A stretch of DNA of 64,000 nt from Monodelphis domestica (lineage: Eukaryota; Chordata; Mammalia; Didelphimorphia; Didelphidae): assembly GCF_027887165.1 (NCBI RefSeq), contig NC_077230.1:22119200-22183199 (forward strand), given 5' to 3'. Positions within the stretch are counted from its first letter, which is position 1. The number at the start of each line of letters is the position of its first letter. This document shows positions 13,500 through 25,379 of this stretch, in pieces. Made by a program: the position numbers and the translations under genes. Below the pieces are notes generated by a model that was not told the DNA's origin, did no database searches, and saw only the letters and a list, made by a program, of their open reading frames with translations.

Positions 13500-15380
13500 T
13501 AAAGGAACATGATGTATAACATAAATCACATATGGAATAGGTATTTATTTCCTAGTATAGTAGGTTTGTCTTATGACTGTCAATTCCAATTAACGAAACA
13601 AAATATTCTAAGCCCTAATACCTTCATTAGGTGATTCCTCTTATTGAATTATAGAATCAATCAATCCAAAGACTTAAACTAAGTATGCACAATTCCTAGA
13701 ATCCCTCTTGAATAATTGATTCATCAAAGGTGCAAACTCGAATGGAAACGGATGACTTAACACAGGAATTTTCTTGTTGGCCGAATAGAAACAGTTGTGT
13801 TCTGTGGGACTCAGATAAACCATGCTCACTAAGGAAAGGCAGTTTTAGAACTTTACAAGATGAGAGCAGAGCCACCTGCAACAAAAGGGAATTTCATGAG
13901 GACTTCACAAAGAAAACTACTTCCAGAAACCAAGATTCATGGGTTGCCCCTTAATTCCACATATTCTCTAAGCTTCAGCACAATCTTCCCAAGGACCTAC
14001 CATGTGCAAGAGAAAAGTGTGCCCCAGGCTTTGGGGAATATTGAATGTTTCTAGTATGCCACATTAGTAAATACTCTTTTCTAGAAGCTAATGGACTGGC
14101 TCAAGTGGTTAATCAACATTGGGTAGACCAAATGAAAGTTCAAGAACAATAGTATTAAACAGTGTTAATCCTAGAATAAGGAGGAAGAAGTAGTCGATAG
14201 TTTTTAGGGACTCCCCATATTCTAGTTCAATGCTGTTTGAGAAAGCAGCACAGGAGGAGGTAATGTATCAGGATCAACATTTGATCCTTCACTCTAATGG
14301 GAACTTACTACAGATTCTCTGCCTAGTACTTTTATTATTGGATCCTCTGATTTTCAGAATCCATAGTATTTTTTCTCTTTCTCTTTTAAAGACTAAAATT
14401 TGACAATCTTTTATTTTTAGTGTTTCCTAACAAATCAGATCAGTTTCTTTGTGGTAACTTTGTTTATGCTAATATTGCTATGCAAGATCACTCTGTCCCT
14501 AGTAGTTCACTTAGAAGATAATACAACTTATAAGTAAACTTTTTAAATATATCTTTTGGCTTTAAAACCACCCAAAGCTGCTTGCCTGATATACTTTAGG
14601 TCTTTGGGATTTACCTGCTGCCTGAGAGGCTTAAAGTAATAAACTACAAATGTCTAATCCCATTGGGATTTTGGGAATCCTCAAGTATGCTTGGGATTTA
14701 CCTAATCTGTTTTCTCTATTCTTTGTTGAGTCTGTTTGACTTATTGTTGACTAAATTTGGAATTCCATTCAGATTGCCTTTTCAGTGGCAAGAATCCATT
14801 AGGAAATTTTCAGGTATCTTTGGTCTAGGAAAATAGGGGAAATCTACCTGGAATATCATGTATGCATGAACCCTTGGAGAAATTTTGGGGTCTGAGCTGA
14901 GGATATCATGGGAGAATTTTCACCCAGTTTAATTTAGACTCTCATCTGAGTGAGGATGAAGTAGTACCTTCCAATTGAACCTAGATTCTGAATTCCTGAG
15001 TGGAAAATTCCATGTATTCTGGGAAACTTTATAGGGGCAAGATTTCCTTCTGAAATAGGAAACTAGATTTTATTCTTTTTTTCTCTTCTTTATTACCTTG
15101 GTTTGGGAAAGGTAATTTTAAGCATGAAGACATGTCCCTGTTAGGTAATAAGTAACCAGCAATCACTGATAAACTGATAAATAAAATGTTCTTTGTTGAA
15201 TCTGTTTAATTTTGTCTTTAGGGATGATTTTGATTTCTTCCTATACCTGTAAAATAGTATAATATTTGTACCACCCTATTCTGATATTCTTCCCTGTGTG
15301 AAAATAGAAATAATGGAAAACTAAGTGAAAAGATAAGTCTCCAAAAGGCTTTTCCAGGAGAATGGGAAATCAAAATGCAC
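13500..15380. other. Intergenic, no gene seen
   Basis: No host exon or named repeat is recognised. The overlapping frames at 13696-14054 are short and unlike known proteins. The segment lies between two related LTR ends (12.3 and 16.6 kb), but shows no retroviral coding motif. Confidence 0.5.
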
Positions 15381-15387
15381 TCTAGAC

Positions 15388-15645
15388 CTATGTTGGCAAA
15401 CCTATGGCATGTGTATAGGAACACGTCAGAGGGGGCTATTCCCTTCCCCCTCTCCACCCGTGCCGAAGGACATTTTTAACATCACCTGCCCCTCTGCCCA
15501 GCAGTTCAATAGGAGGGATTCCTCCCTCCCCTGTCTGGGGTAAGGGGTGGAGGGGCAGGTAGCAAGGGAGAGGTGGAGGTAGCTCACATGTGGCACTCGG
15601 GTTGCAGTTTGGGGGACTCGGTCTCAAAAAGGTTTGCCATCACTG
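15388..15645. mobile_element. hAT-type miniature transposon (MITE)
   Basis: The terminal inverted repeats are ctatgttggcaaacc and, at the other end read in reverse, cagtgatggcaaacc. The flanks are ctctagac (15380-15387) and ccctagac (15646-15653), an 8-bp duplication with one change, as hAT elements make. The inside has no transposase. The end sequence resembles the OposCharlie-like hAT group as I recall it. Confidence 0.75.
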
Positions 15646-16638
15646 CCCTAGACCACTAACCAAAGATACCAAACTTTTAACTGTATAGGAAAGAGAGGGA
15701 GGGAAGGGTACAACAGGAAACTGACCAGTAAGTCTCCAGTTCTTAGAGCAGGCATGGGCATATTCTTCTTGCTGGATCTTCAGTTCATTAATGACTGAGA
15801 GCTTGGTGCTGTGTAGTGTCAAGGAATTTTCCAATTGGCTTCAGAAACAGAAAGACAAATGACAGAGCCAGAACTGAATCCACATACAAAAGGATCTGTA
15901 TGTCCCTCCCTTCCTTGGCCTTTTTTGGTGATTTTCCTTCTCTGTGGCTAGCAAATAAAAAACTGTTATGAGCCTCCAACTAGAGAAAAGCATAGTGCTT
16001 GTGGCTACAACTGTTTTATCTCCCGATTGAATTTCCAACTCAGATCATCAGATGTTCTATGAACACATATCTCAGTTCTTTTTTTGTCTTTGGGGTTTAT
16101 TCTCTCCCAATCATAGGTGAATAAGTGTCAAGAAACAGAATGGGTCAAATCATAAGCTTCTGATTTTGAGAAAATTAGAGAAGCCATCAGAAGGCCAAAA
16201 AAAATGAGATGATGGAACTCATTTGGTAGCCTCAGAAATCATGGCTGCTGAGGATGCATTCTTGAGGAGTTGATCCAGCCCAGTAATGAATTGGCCATGT
16301 TAACTTGGAATCTAGGAACTCCAATCTTGAGAGCCCCAAGTTTGTAGCAGCTTGAGGTCTGTACATCTCAAGTTTGACCTTGTCACATAAGAATTTATCT
16401 CTGAGGGAAGTCCCAACTTCACAAGTTTCAGGCTAATAATAAACCTTAAAGTACTTTAGGTGGAGCTAGCAGTTTCAATCAGATGTTTTTTGTTCTAGAA
16501 GTCCTCCTATTGTATCAAAGTCCTTTCCCAAGTAAGACCAGCCCTTACCTGGATCTTCCCTTTTGTGTTCATTGTAAGGCTGCTCTAGGTTGCTTACTTT
16601 TAAGAATCTACTGAGTCAAAAGCTTAGTTGTCCCTAAG

Positions 16639-16830
16639 AGGATTCTCTCTCTCTCTGTCTCTCTCTCTCTGTCTCTCTCTCTCTCTCTCATTCTTAATTT
16701 CTTCCTTCTATTGTAAATAAATCACCATAAAATCCCATTCTGACTTGAGTATTTCATTGAGATTTAGAATTTAAATCCCTGGAGACCAACTAAAAATATA
16801 TTAATTCCAACCATAAATTTACCCCTTATA
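16639..16830 (+). mobile_element. LTR 3' end with CT tract (copy B)
   Basis: Second copy of the sequence at 12281-12500, with an interrupted CT/GT tract and an intact taaataaatcaccataaaa. Both copies lose similarity at ccttat. Sequence upstream differs between the copies. Confidence 0.5.
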
Positions 16831-16839
16831 TGGGATTGG

Positions 16840-18555
16840 TTTGGTCTCTTTGACCTTGTGCTCAATTGGCACTATGCAAGTAGCTTTGTGTTTCTTTGGC
16901 ACTGTGCAATGGCTCTTTTTGTATTTCCTTCTCCTGGAATCAGACAGAATCATTAAGCAAAGTCCCATAATTTTTAAACAATGAATGGCATAATCTTTAA
17001 AGTTTAAAGCTTTGGGGGTGTGCATTGATATTATAACAAATATATATTTTAACTTATATTATTGTAGAATAAAAAATAAAGAAAAATCTCCTCAATAATA
17101 TTGACATGTGCTTCAAATACAAAAGAAGTGAAAAAATAAAACTGAAATACTATATTGCACATGCAAGGAAAAACAATAATAAGAATGTTTTAAAACTCAA
17201 AAATATATCATTTACAATCATTGACACACTGTGTCAGCTACAAAAAGGTAGAGTACAAAGGTTTCTCGCCAAAAAATGAGATACATTTCCTTTTTAACTT
17301 GGTGTGAGTGCAAATGATTTAAAAAAAAAAGTAACAGTTTTTTTAAAATAAAGAACAGTAGTACAACAGGTAATGCACATTCAAAAAGTATCAAAATCTC
17401 CAAAGTTAAAATAGCCCATGTAATGACAATAGCAAACATACCCACTATCATTAGGATTCACATGAGTCTGCTGCATGACATTAAAAAAAAAACAAACCTT
17501 AGAAGCTAAAGGATACTTGCCACAAGTTTTTCAGGTGTAGCAATCTTTCAGCCTTGGCTGAATTTTTGTTTGTTTGTTTGTTTTTAAACAATCTATTACT
17601 GCCATCATTACAAAATGTAGTAGAGGAGTTTTAGAAAAGATACAAACCACTGTATTCTTGATATTGGGTCTAAAAACATCGCCAAGAATCTAGATCATTC
17701 TGGTGGAAGAGTAGAGTAAGCTGAAGAGTTACAAATGAGAGACGATCCCTCTTGGGAGTCATCTAGGAGTACCATGCCCTAGGAACAATTTCCCACCTCC
17801 TCTGGTATGAAACTATGATATGTCCCATCCCTTTACATTTTTACAAATGTAGAGCTGGGGATATAATTGCACTTCACTTCAGCTACTAAAATGGACCCTT
17901 TACCTCTTGTTACAAATAACTCAGAGGCAGACAAGATGATCAGTCAGAGCTGCTGAAAAAAATCTAAAAATCATGTCTGAAGACCCCTAAAATCAATTTG
18001 AGATATTTAGCACATTAAATTCTCCAAAGGCGGTTAATCAGTTTGACAGAGTACATCTATGTGATAATTAACAAAGATGAAATGAAAGAAAAGGCTGTTT
18101 ATGGGCTTTTACAGTGATATTTGTTCAGTATAGTTATAGGGGAAAGGTAATAGAATATATCTAATAGTTAAAACACAGTAAATTAACTGATTCAGTGTAA
18201 CAGAACAGTATTGAATACATTAATATATAAACAAAACAAGAAAATTAAATCTTAAAGCAGATGATCAGCAAAATACAATAAGATACAGAGACATTTATAA
18301 AACAATGGAGTCTGAAAAATGCTTAAAAATTTCACCTCCAGACTCTTTAAAGTTCCTTTCTCCATCCATTCAGATTCCTTTTGTCACATTTCTGGGATCT
18401 CTCAGAGTGAGGGAGAATTCCTCTCTAAGCATAGTGTGTAGAATCCCAAATTGGATGAATCTTAGAGACTGTGTAGGCCCAAATGGCAATGGGTTGTAGG
18501 GAGAAGAATTTCTCCCCTGAATCTCAGGCAAGATAATTGAAAGGACTAGTTCACC
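16840..18555. other. Intergenic, AT-rich, no gene seen
   Basis: A-rich and T-rich runs and a TTTG microsatellite; no recognisable coding or repeat family. Confidence 0.5.
17566..17584 (+). repeat. (TTTG)n microsatellite
   Basis: Short run of gtttgtttgtttgttttt. Confidence 0.85.
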
Positions 18556-18559
18556 CAGG

Positions 18560-19275
18560 AATGATAGGAAGAAAAAGCATCCTAAAACTGGGAGCTGTTT
18601 GACATAGGTAATGCACTACTTTTTCATAGAGTGCGCCATGCTTGCAATTTTACTTCCCTGTTTGGAAAAGTAAACTTCCTTCCCCTTCCCCCATGGGGTA
18701 AAACGCTAGGGAGCAGCTTGCTTCCCCTGCCATGTGGACAGGGAGTTTAGAGGCTAATTATTGCCTAAAGAAAACACACCTGGGCTTTTACCAAGCTTGT
18801 GAGTTCCAATAGGGTGGCATCTACCAGCAGCACCAAAAGAACAGCAACATCAGCCAGAGCTGGGGCTAGAGCTGGGTCCAGAGGATCAGGCGATCAGGAG
18901 CAGATGGCTGGAACAACCCAGGAGACTGGATCAGCAGCAGTAACACCAGAAGTAGCAGCAAGGAATCTTACTCAAGTAGAAGAGTAAGAGAAGTGGCTTA
19001 TCCCTTCTCCATCAAGAGTCCCCAGATAAGTCACTCAAGCTAAAACAGCTGGGCTTGTAGGGTGGATGACCAGCAAAAAGTGGGGAAAGGAAAAAAAAAC
19101 ACAAATTGGAAGGAGCAGGGCAGAAGCTCTGAAGAGAGTTCAGAGTTCTCTTGGAGTTTGTGAGGGTGGTAAGGGAGGGGCAAAAAGCTGTGTCAGGAGA
19201 AACTTGTCTGAAAAAATTTATCTAGGTTATCTTAAAAAATTGAGAATTCCTTCTCCAACTTCTTGTTGCCATCAT
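18560..19275. other. Unclassified segment beside LTR-like sequence
   Basis: Open frames on the plus strand (18799-18987, Ser/Ala/Thr/Arg-rich, and 19066-19287) match no family that I recognise. The segment could be retroviral leader or flanking DNA. Read on the minus strand, tggcaacaagaagttgg begins three bases after the LTR-like end, where a primer-binding site would lie, but I cannot assign it to a tRNA. Confidence 0.3.
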
Positions 19276-19567
19276 TGTAAAAATTAAAATTAATCATCAA
19301 TAATAAAAATATATTTTAAGAGATTTATTAATGATCATTAGAAGTAAAGGAGTAAAAAAATAACAAAAATAAAAGCCACATGCCCATGGCTAATCAGCCT
19401 GTTCAAAATCCCCCCTTACCATAGTCATCGACAGGAAGGAAAGAGGCCCAAGACCAGCAATCCCATTGCCTAATATCCCCTGTCTAAAGAAAGTATGTAA
19501 TGACAGGAAATCAGTGGGCTCCTGGGAAATGTAGTTTTTAGGGTAACAAATTTCCAATTATATAAAG
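19276..19567 (-). mobile_element. LTR-like sequence related to 32950-33275
   Basis: Read on the minus strand, it begins tataattggaaatttg, carries AATAAA in attaataaatctcttaaa and ends ttttaca, the same layout as the insertion in the L1 at 33 kb. It sits directly before the RNase H remnant. Boundaries and its link to the retrovirus are unclear. Confidence 0.4.
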
Positions 19568-20729
19568 GATAAGACTCACAATTTATACAGACTTCTATTA
19601 TGCATTCAGCATATGTCACACCATTGGCATGCTATGGCTTCAGGTGGGATTCTTAACATCAGCTGGAAAATGTATTGCCAATACAGATCATATTACTGAC
19701 CTTCTTTCTGCCCTCTAGTTCCCCAAATCCATAGCTGTCATTCACTACTCTGCCCACACATGTGGTATTGATCCTGTCTCCAGGGGAAATTAATAAGCAG
19801 GTGCCACAGCGAAGCTAGGGGCCTTGGAAGGACCTGAGTTAATTTTGACACTAATGATTACTGATGATTTGGATCTATCCCTTTCCTACAATGACAAGGA
19901 AGTAGGAAAATGGAAGAAAAAATTTAAAGCCAAACAAATTAACAGAGCATGGGCATCATCAGAAGGCAAACCCCTGCTCCCTAGAACTTTTTACAACCAA
20001 ATTTGTCACTCCATCCATAAACATGGTCATTTTGGCACCCAAGGCATTGTAGACTCTGTTAAAAAAGTGTGGATAGCACCTGGAATAACTACAATTGCCT
20101 CCAAACTATGTATAGCTTGTCCTACCTGCCAGGCTTTTAACCAGCATGCTTTTCATGGTAAAGCCTTTGATGGACATCCTCTCACTTATACACCTTTTGA
20201 ACACTTACAAATTAATTTTATCTCTTTGCCAAAATCTGAATAGTATAAATTTTGTTTGGTCATAATCGATCAGCTGACCAGGTGGCCTGAAGCATGTTCT
20301 ACTGCTCAGGCCACATTGACTTTTGTTACCAAATTTCTTTTGAAAGAAATTATTCCTCATTTTGGCCTACCAGCATGAATTGATTCAGATAGAGGAACTC
20401 ATTTTACAGATTTGGTCTTATCACAAATTTATTTATGTTTGGGAATAACTCCTACATTTCATATACCATATCATCCCCAGAGCTCTGGCCAACCTGAATA
20501 AAGAACTTAAAACTATGATTGGCAAATTGTCACAGAGACTCATTTAAAATGTCCCAAAATCCTATCTCTGGCCCTATTTTATCTCAGAAGCAGACCCATA
20601 GGAAATTTACACATCTCACCATTTGAGATGCTATTTGGACATCCACCTATTCAGGCACAACCATTTACCCCTGCCTATACATCATTGTTAGGAGGGGATA
20701 CAACCATTGCCACATATATCAAACAATTA
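19560..20729 (+). pseudogene. Endogenous retrovirus pol remnant: RNase H end and integrase (5' part)
   Basis: Decayed pol of a gammaretrovirus-like (ERV1 type) element. From about 19590 to 19810 the frame resembles the C-terminal RNase H domain, with the TD..YAF..H and G.LTS.GK motifs. It runs without a break in frame into integrase: an HHCC zinc-binding motif (H..H at about 20010-20030, CxxC at about 20115-20130) and the catalytic core, with Asp near 20270, Asp near 20385 and Glu near 20497. In-frame stops at 19716, 19791, 19794, 20241, 20376 and 20499 show it is dead. It is broken at 20729 by an L1 insertion; the end of integrase resumes at 22165. I found no gag or env that I could support. 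Confidence 0.85.
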
Positions 20730-22164
20730 GAGACTTCCGGTCAAGATCGTGGCTTAGAAGCAGTGAAAGTTCAGACCTTGGAAACCCTTCCTTACAGATC
20801 GCAAACTGAGTGCTCCTAGGACACTGAAATTCAAGCTGAACAACAGGACAGACCCGGGGAACCCTCCTCCTGGACCTGGATCAAAAGGTATGGCCCCCCA
20901 AAATCCAGAACCCTAGATCACTTGGATTTAAGGGGCAGGCAGAATGAAGGTCCCAGGACCCATCCCCTCAACCCAGAGTGCTGAGCCTATGGCAGCAGCG
21001 GGAACCTCAGGGCCAGCAAAAGGGCCTCAGGGCTGGCCATTTTGAAGGACTCACCTTGAAAGCAATCTGAGCCAGTCTCCAGGGCGCCCAACACAGACAG
21101 CAGGGAAACATAGAGAGAAGGGGGAAGCCTGTAGCCCCCTGGCTGGGTCCTTCCATCTGAGTCTCAAGGGAGGTCCCAGATTTAGGGCACCAGCTGAACC
21201 CAATCCCATCAGGAGCCCTCAGAGCTACTGAAAGGACAGAAACCTCATGGCCGGCAAAGGGGTTGCTCCAAAAAGCTTACCTTGAAAGTAACCTGGGCCA
21301 GTCTCCGGGCATTCAACACAGATTGTGGAGGAGGAGGTTTTTTTGTTTGTTTGTTTGTTTGTTTTTTTGGTTTGGGGATCAATCAGCCCACACCAGCTGA
21401 ACCTAATCCCATCAGAAGCCCTCAGAGCCCAGGGAGGCCACGACCCCTCCCCCCTTAGAGAGCAGAGTCTTCTGAAAGAACCAGCTGAACCTAATCCCAT
21501 CAGGAGCCCTCAGAGCCCAGGGAGGCCACAACCACTCCCAGCTTAGAGAGCAGGGTCTTCTGAAAAAACAGGAACCTAGAGGCAGAGTCAAGATGGCAGC
21601 CTAGAAGGAGCATAGACCTGGCAGCCTGGCCAGAGCTTTGGAGATCCTCCATATTTGCTCCAGCTATCCAGGAAGTTTAAAACTCAGAGTAAACCCAGCC
21701 CAACTAAGCTGAACCCAATCCCATCAAAAGTCTCCAGAATGCAGGGAAGCCCAGGCTCCCCACCCATCCTCATTGACTGCTGGACTTTAAGCCAATCAAA
21801 AGCCTCCAGAGGACAGGGAAGCTCAAACCCCCAACAACCCTCCCCCAGAGACTACACCAAGAGATCTTCTGTTAAAGCTCCAAGAGGGGAGACTGGTAGA
21901 AGTCCCCCCCCCAAAAAAAAGAGAGGAACAAGAGCACAGACAAATACAGGGAGTAAAGAAGGGGTGAATTTGAGCAAACAACAGAACAAGAAGAAAGAAA
22001 CTACAATAGACGGCTACTACTCAGCAAATGGAACAGAGGGGGAGAGATCAGCAAACGATAAACCAGAAATCCCAGCAAATTGGATGCAGGCTGTGGAAGA
22101 ACTCAAAACACAACTAAGAGAGGCTGAAGACAATTGGGAAAAGAACTTAAAAATTAAGATAAGT
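20730..22164 (+). mobile_element. L1 insertion, 5' end complete, 3' truncated in ORF1, with 17-bp target duplication
   Basis: The insertion is flanked by catatatcaaacaatta at 20713-20729 and 22165-22181. Its left end matches the 5' end of the antisense L1 near 38.8 kb (ttcagacctt, ctgctccta-type sequence and so on). It carries a long 5' UTR with repeated blocks, a second 5'-start-like sequence (tcaagatggcagcctagaag at about 21586) and the start of ORF1 (from about 21955, ending in EELKTQLREAEDNWEKNLK). It stops inside ORF1, with no ORF2, 3' UTR or poly(A). Confidence 0.85.
20998..21540 (+). repeat. Diverged tandem blocks in L1 5' UTR
   Basis: A block with gccagtctccagggc (about 21072) recurs about 226 bp later (about 21298). 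A second block, agctgaacc.aatcccatca, recurs near 21190, 21394, 21483 and 21706. This fits promoter monomers stacked in the L1 5' UTR. Confidence 0.7.
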
Positions 22165-22421
22165 CATATATCAAACAATTACAAACTAAATTGCAAGAAC
22201 TCCACAATTGTGGAGCTGCTATTCGGGCAGGTCCAATAGACTTCTTGCTTCATGATTTAAACCCAGGTGATAGCATCTACATAAAGAATTTCAAATGTAC
22301 TAGGTCAACTGAACCTGTTTATGATGGATCGCTCCAAATCCTATTGATTACACTAAAAGCCATTAAAATTGGGGAGAGGGTCTCATGGGTTCATTGTAAC
22401 CATGTAAAATGCTTCTGTTGA
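22165..22421 (+). pseudogene. Endogenous retrovirus integrase C-terminal part (after L1 insertion)
   Basis: Continuation of the pol remnant after the L1 insertion. From about 22230 it matches the gammaretroviral integrase C-terminal fold: a PGD motif near 22264, then basic/aromatic strands and a final WVHCNHVK motif before the stop at 22419. It joins the upstream part across the 17-bp duplication. Confidence 0.8.
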
Positions 22422-22429
22422 TAATGAAT

Positions 22430-24340
22430 ATTTGCCTATACTGATTTTACTTGACTATTGATTGTGATAAGACTTCCCTATTGCTGGATCTGTATTATTT
22501 TATTGCACTATATTTGATCCTTCTACTTGAACAAATTGCCCTTATAGGTCAATACATATATTATCTGAAAAAAACCTGTATTAGTGACCTATATTAACCT
22601 GATATGCCTTTTATAACATTTTGTGCCTTCTGTAAAATTTTTTTCCTTGAATGTATTATTGCTGCTCTACCTCCATTGCTTTATCTACCTCATTCACACT
22701 CACACTGTGGATCATGGCAAGTTAAAGAAGAAATGAATCTTATTTTTCATCAAGTAGCCTCTATATTTTACCTCTGTGATTGTGAAATATATACATTTTT
22801 GATATTTTTATTATTGCTTTTCTTCCTACATGTGTAATACAGTATTTGAGTTTTTCTCTCATTTTTTATATTTAAAGCACATGTCACCAATATTGAAAAG
22901 ATTTTTTTAACTGTTTTGCTTTTTGCAATAGAATAAGTTAAGATGTCCATTTCCCTAGCATATAGATGTGTACCTAAAAAGCTTTGGACTATTGTAACCT
23001 GCCACTAACTTATATCATGAGACTTTTGCTCAATGAATATGTCTGAATCAAGGAAAAATGGACCACAAATGAGCACAGAAGTTGACCTGCAAAGTGCCAC
23101 ACAAGCATAAAAAGTAAAAAACCAAAGCAATCTTACAGGGATTGATGACATTCTTCACAAAGGGCACAAGACTTAATCATGTGTAAGACTTGAGGTTGTG
23201 GCTGTTTAAAATGTGTTAAATGTAGGACTTCCTTGTACCATACTCTATCAAGTATATAACATTGATTGTTCTGGCTCCATTATCCTTGAAATAGAACAAA
23301 AGGGTCAAACCAAGGAAGGCTATTTCCCATTTGTTTTGAGATCTAATCTTTTTTTTCCATCTCCTTTCATGATGTGACAACTTACTGTAGTCCAGACTGC
23401 TAAATTGGGTTAGTGAGTGATTGTTGTTGCAGATTATAGAAAATGAATCTCTACAAGAACCTGTTGTAATTTGTGAATTTTTTTCTTTCTTTTTTTCCCT
23501 AGAATTGTTCACCTTTTTGATATTCCATATTTCACTCAGAGGTTATTATTTACTCACTTTATTATTATTAAATCCTATATAATAAATACTTTGAGTGTTT
23601 ATTTATTTTTATCTCACAAAACCAAGGTGTGAAGAAATAGTTCACTCAGCTTGATAGGATCATAGGGCATCAGCCATTGGAAGAAGGCAACAAACACATA
23701 ATGACTGCATGAGAAAGTTGGGCCTATATAAAAAAGGAAGATTTTTTTCCCCTCTCATGTCATTCTCCCCAACCATGGTGTATGAAATATGATGACCCAG
23801 AAGAGAGTCAATTATGCAGGGAGCAGCTCCAAAGGTAGGGCTTCATCTTTGTCCTTCCACAGAATATAAGATGTGTATGAGAAATTCCTCTGCTCTCCAT
23901 TCTCTTAATGATAATGCCATCTTACATACGTGCATTGCTTCGTGACTCTCAGCCTTTTGTGCAGGATATGGGGAATTTTTAATTGAGCGTACCTTAAATC
24001 TGTAGTGTTAGTTGCCTGGGGAATTCAACCTACATCTGAGAGTTGGAGAAGGAGAACAAGCCTAAAGAAATACTACCCCCCCAAAAAAAATTGAAATGGT
24101 AACTAAAGCTAATAGCTGTTTTTTAAAAATGCTAACAAAATTGATAAGCAAACTTAAATTTTGAAAAATAGCCAGAGTAATGAATCAGAGATAACAATGA
24201 AGGCAAAAGAAGTCAAGATAACTGTCAGATATTTCAATACATAATATTTTTATATTCATAATTTTAAGACAAAAATTTAGACTTGATGATTAAAACTTTC
24301 TATTCATTAAGGCTGTCCAAAAGTGGAATGAACTGTCTCA
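22430..24340. other. Sequence downstream of retroviral integrase remnant, unclassified
   Basis: In an intact virus env and the 3' LTR would follow here. The frame at 22604-22837 has hydrophobic runs but no motif that lets me call it env. An AT-rich stretch with tataataaatact at about 23577 could be an LTR polyadenylation region. Nothing is firm. Confidence 0.4.
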
Positions 24341-24356
24341 AGAATTAATGAGTTTT

Positions 24357-24560
24357 GGGGGCAGCTGGGTAGCTCAGTGGCTTGAGAGCCAAGCCTAGAG
24401 ATGGGAGGTCCTAGGTTCAAATCTGGCCTCAGACACTTCCCAGCTGTGGGACCCTGGGCAAGTCACTTGACCCCCATTGCCTAGCCCTTACCACTCTTCT
24501 GCCTTGGAGCCAATACACAGTACTGACTCCAAGACGGAAGGTAAGGGTTAAAAAAAAAAA
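24357..24560 (+). mobile_element. Marsupial tRNA-derived SINE
   Basis: Full-length sense copy. The tRNA-like head has A box tagctcagtgg and B box ggttcaaatc; the tail is poly(A). Flanks agaattaatgagtttt (24341-24356) and agaattagtgagtttt (24561-24576) differ at one base. Confidence 0.95.
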
Positions 24561-24785
24561 AGAATTAGTGAGTTTTCCTTACAGTGCTAGATAACTGACT
24601 TCTTGTCAGCTATGCCTCAGAGCCTCTCACCCTTCTACGTCTCAACTTCTGTGATTCTGTTTGTTATGAGCACTCTATTTTCTGTTCCCCAAACTAATGT
24701 TGCCTTGGGGCAAGTAATAATTTTGGAGAGAAAGATAAGGGCATCTATCACATATAAAATTGAAAGACTTTTCTAAAAAAAGAAA

Positions 24786-24974
<189 letters not shown>

Positions 24975-25151
24975 AAGATAGCATATGGCATCAGAAGAGA
25001 AGTAGTAGCACGAGAGGAAAAACATCTTCAGAGCAACTAGTTCACATGTCCAAGTCCTATAATCAAGACACATGGCCAAATAATACAAATATACAAAAAC
25101 AAATATCATTCCATAGTAGAAAAGTGGTCAAAGGATGTGTATAAGCAGTTT

Positions 25152-25323
25152 CTTTTTTAACCCTTACCTTCTGTCTGAGAATCAATACTGTGTATTGGTT
25201 CCAAGGTAGAAGAATGGTAAGAGCTAGGCAATGGGGGTTAAGTGACTTGCCCAGGGTCATACAGCTAGGAAGTGAACCTAGGACCCCCTGCTCTCAATCT
25301 ACTGAGTTACCTAGCTGCCCCAC
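25152..25323 (-). mobile_element. Marsupial tRNA-derived SINE
   Basis: Reverse copy, flanked by tataagcagttt and tataaggagttt. A short internal deletion lies near 25275. Confidence 0.88.
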
Positions 25324-25379
25324 TATAAGGAGTTTTTAAAAAAGAAGGAAATGCAAGATGATAGATGATAGAATGCTTA

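Noticed and set aside
18799..18987. 62-aa Ser/Ala/Arg-rich frame as a possible gag or host gene
   Set aside because: No motif, no matching frame around it, and low-complexity composition.
22604..22837. Possible retroviral env start
   Set aside because: It has hydrophobic stretches after integrase, but no cleavage site, fusion-peptide-like or disulphide motif that would support env.
24357..24440. tRNA gene in the head of the SINEs
   Set aside because: The A and B boxes are present, but every copy continues into the SINE body and poly(A) with target duplications, so these are retroposons.
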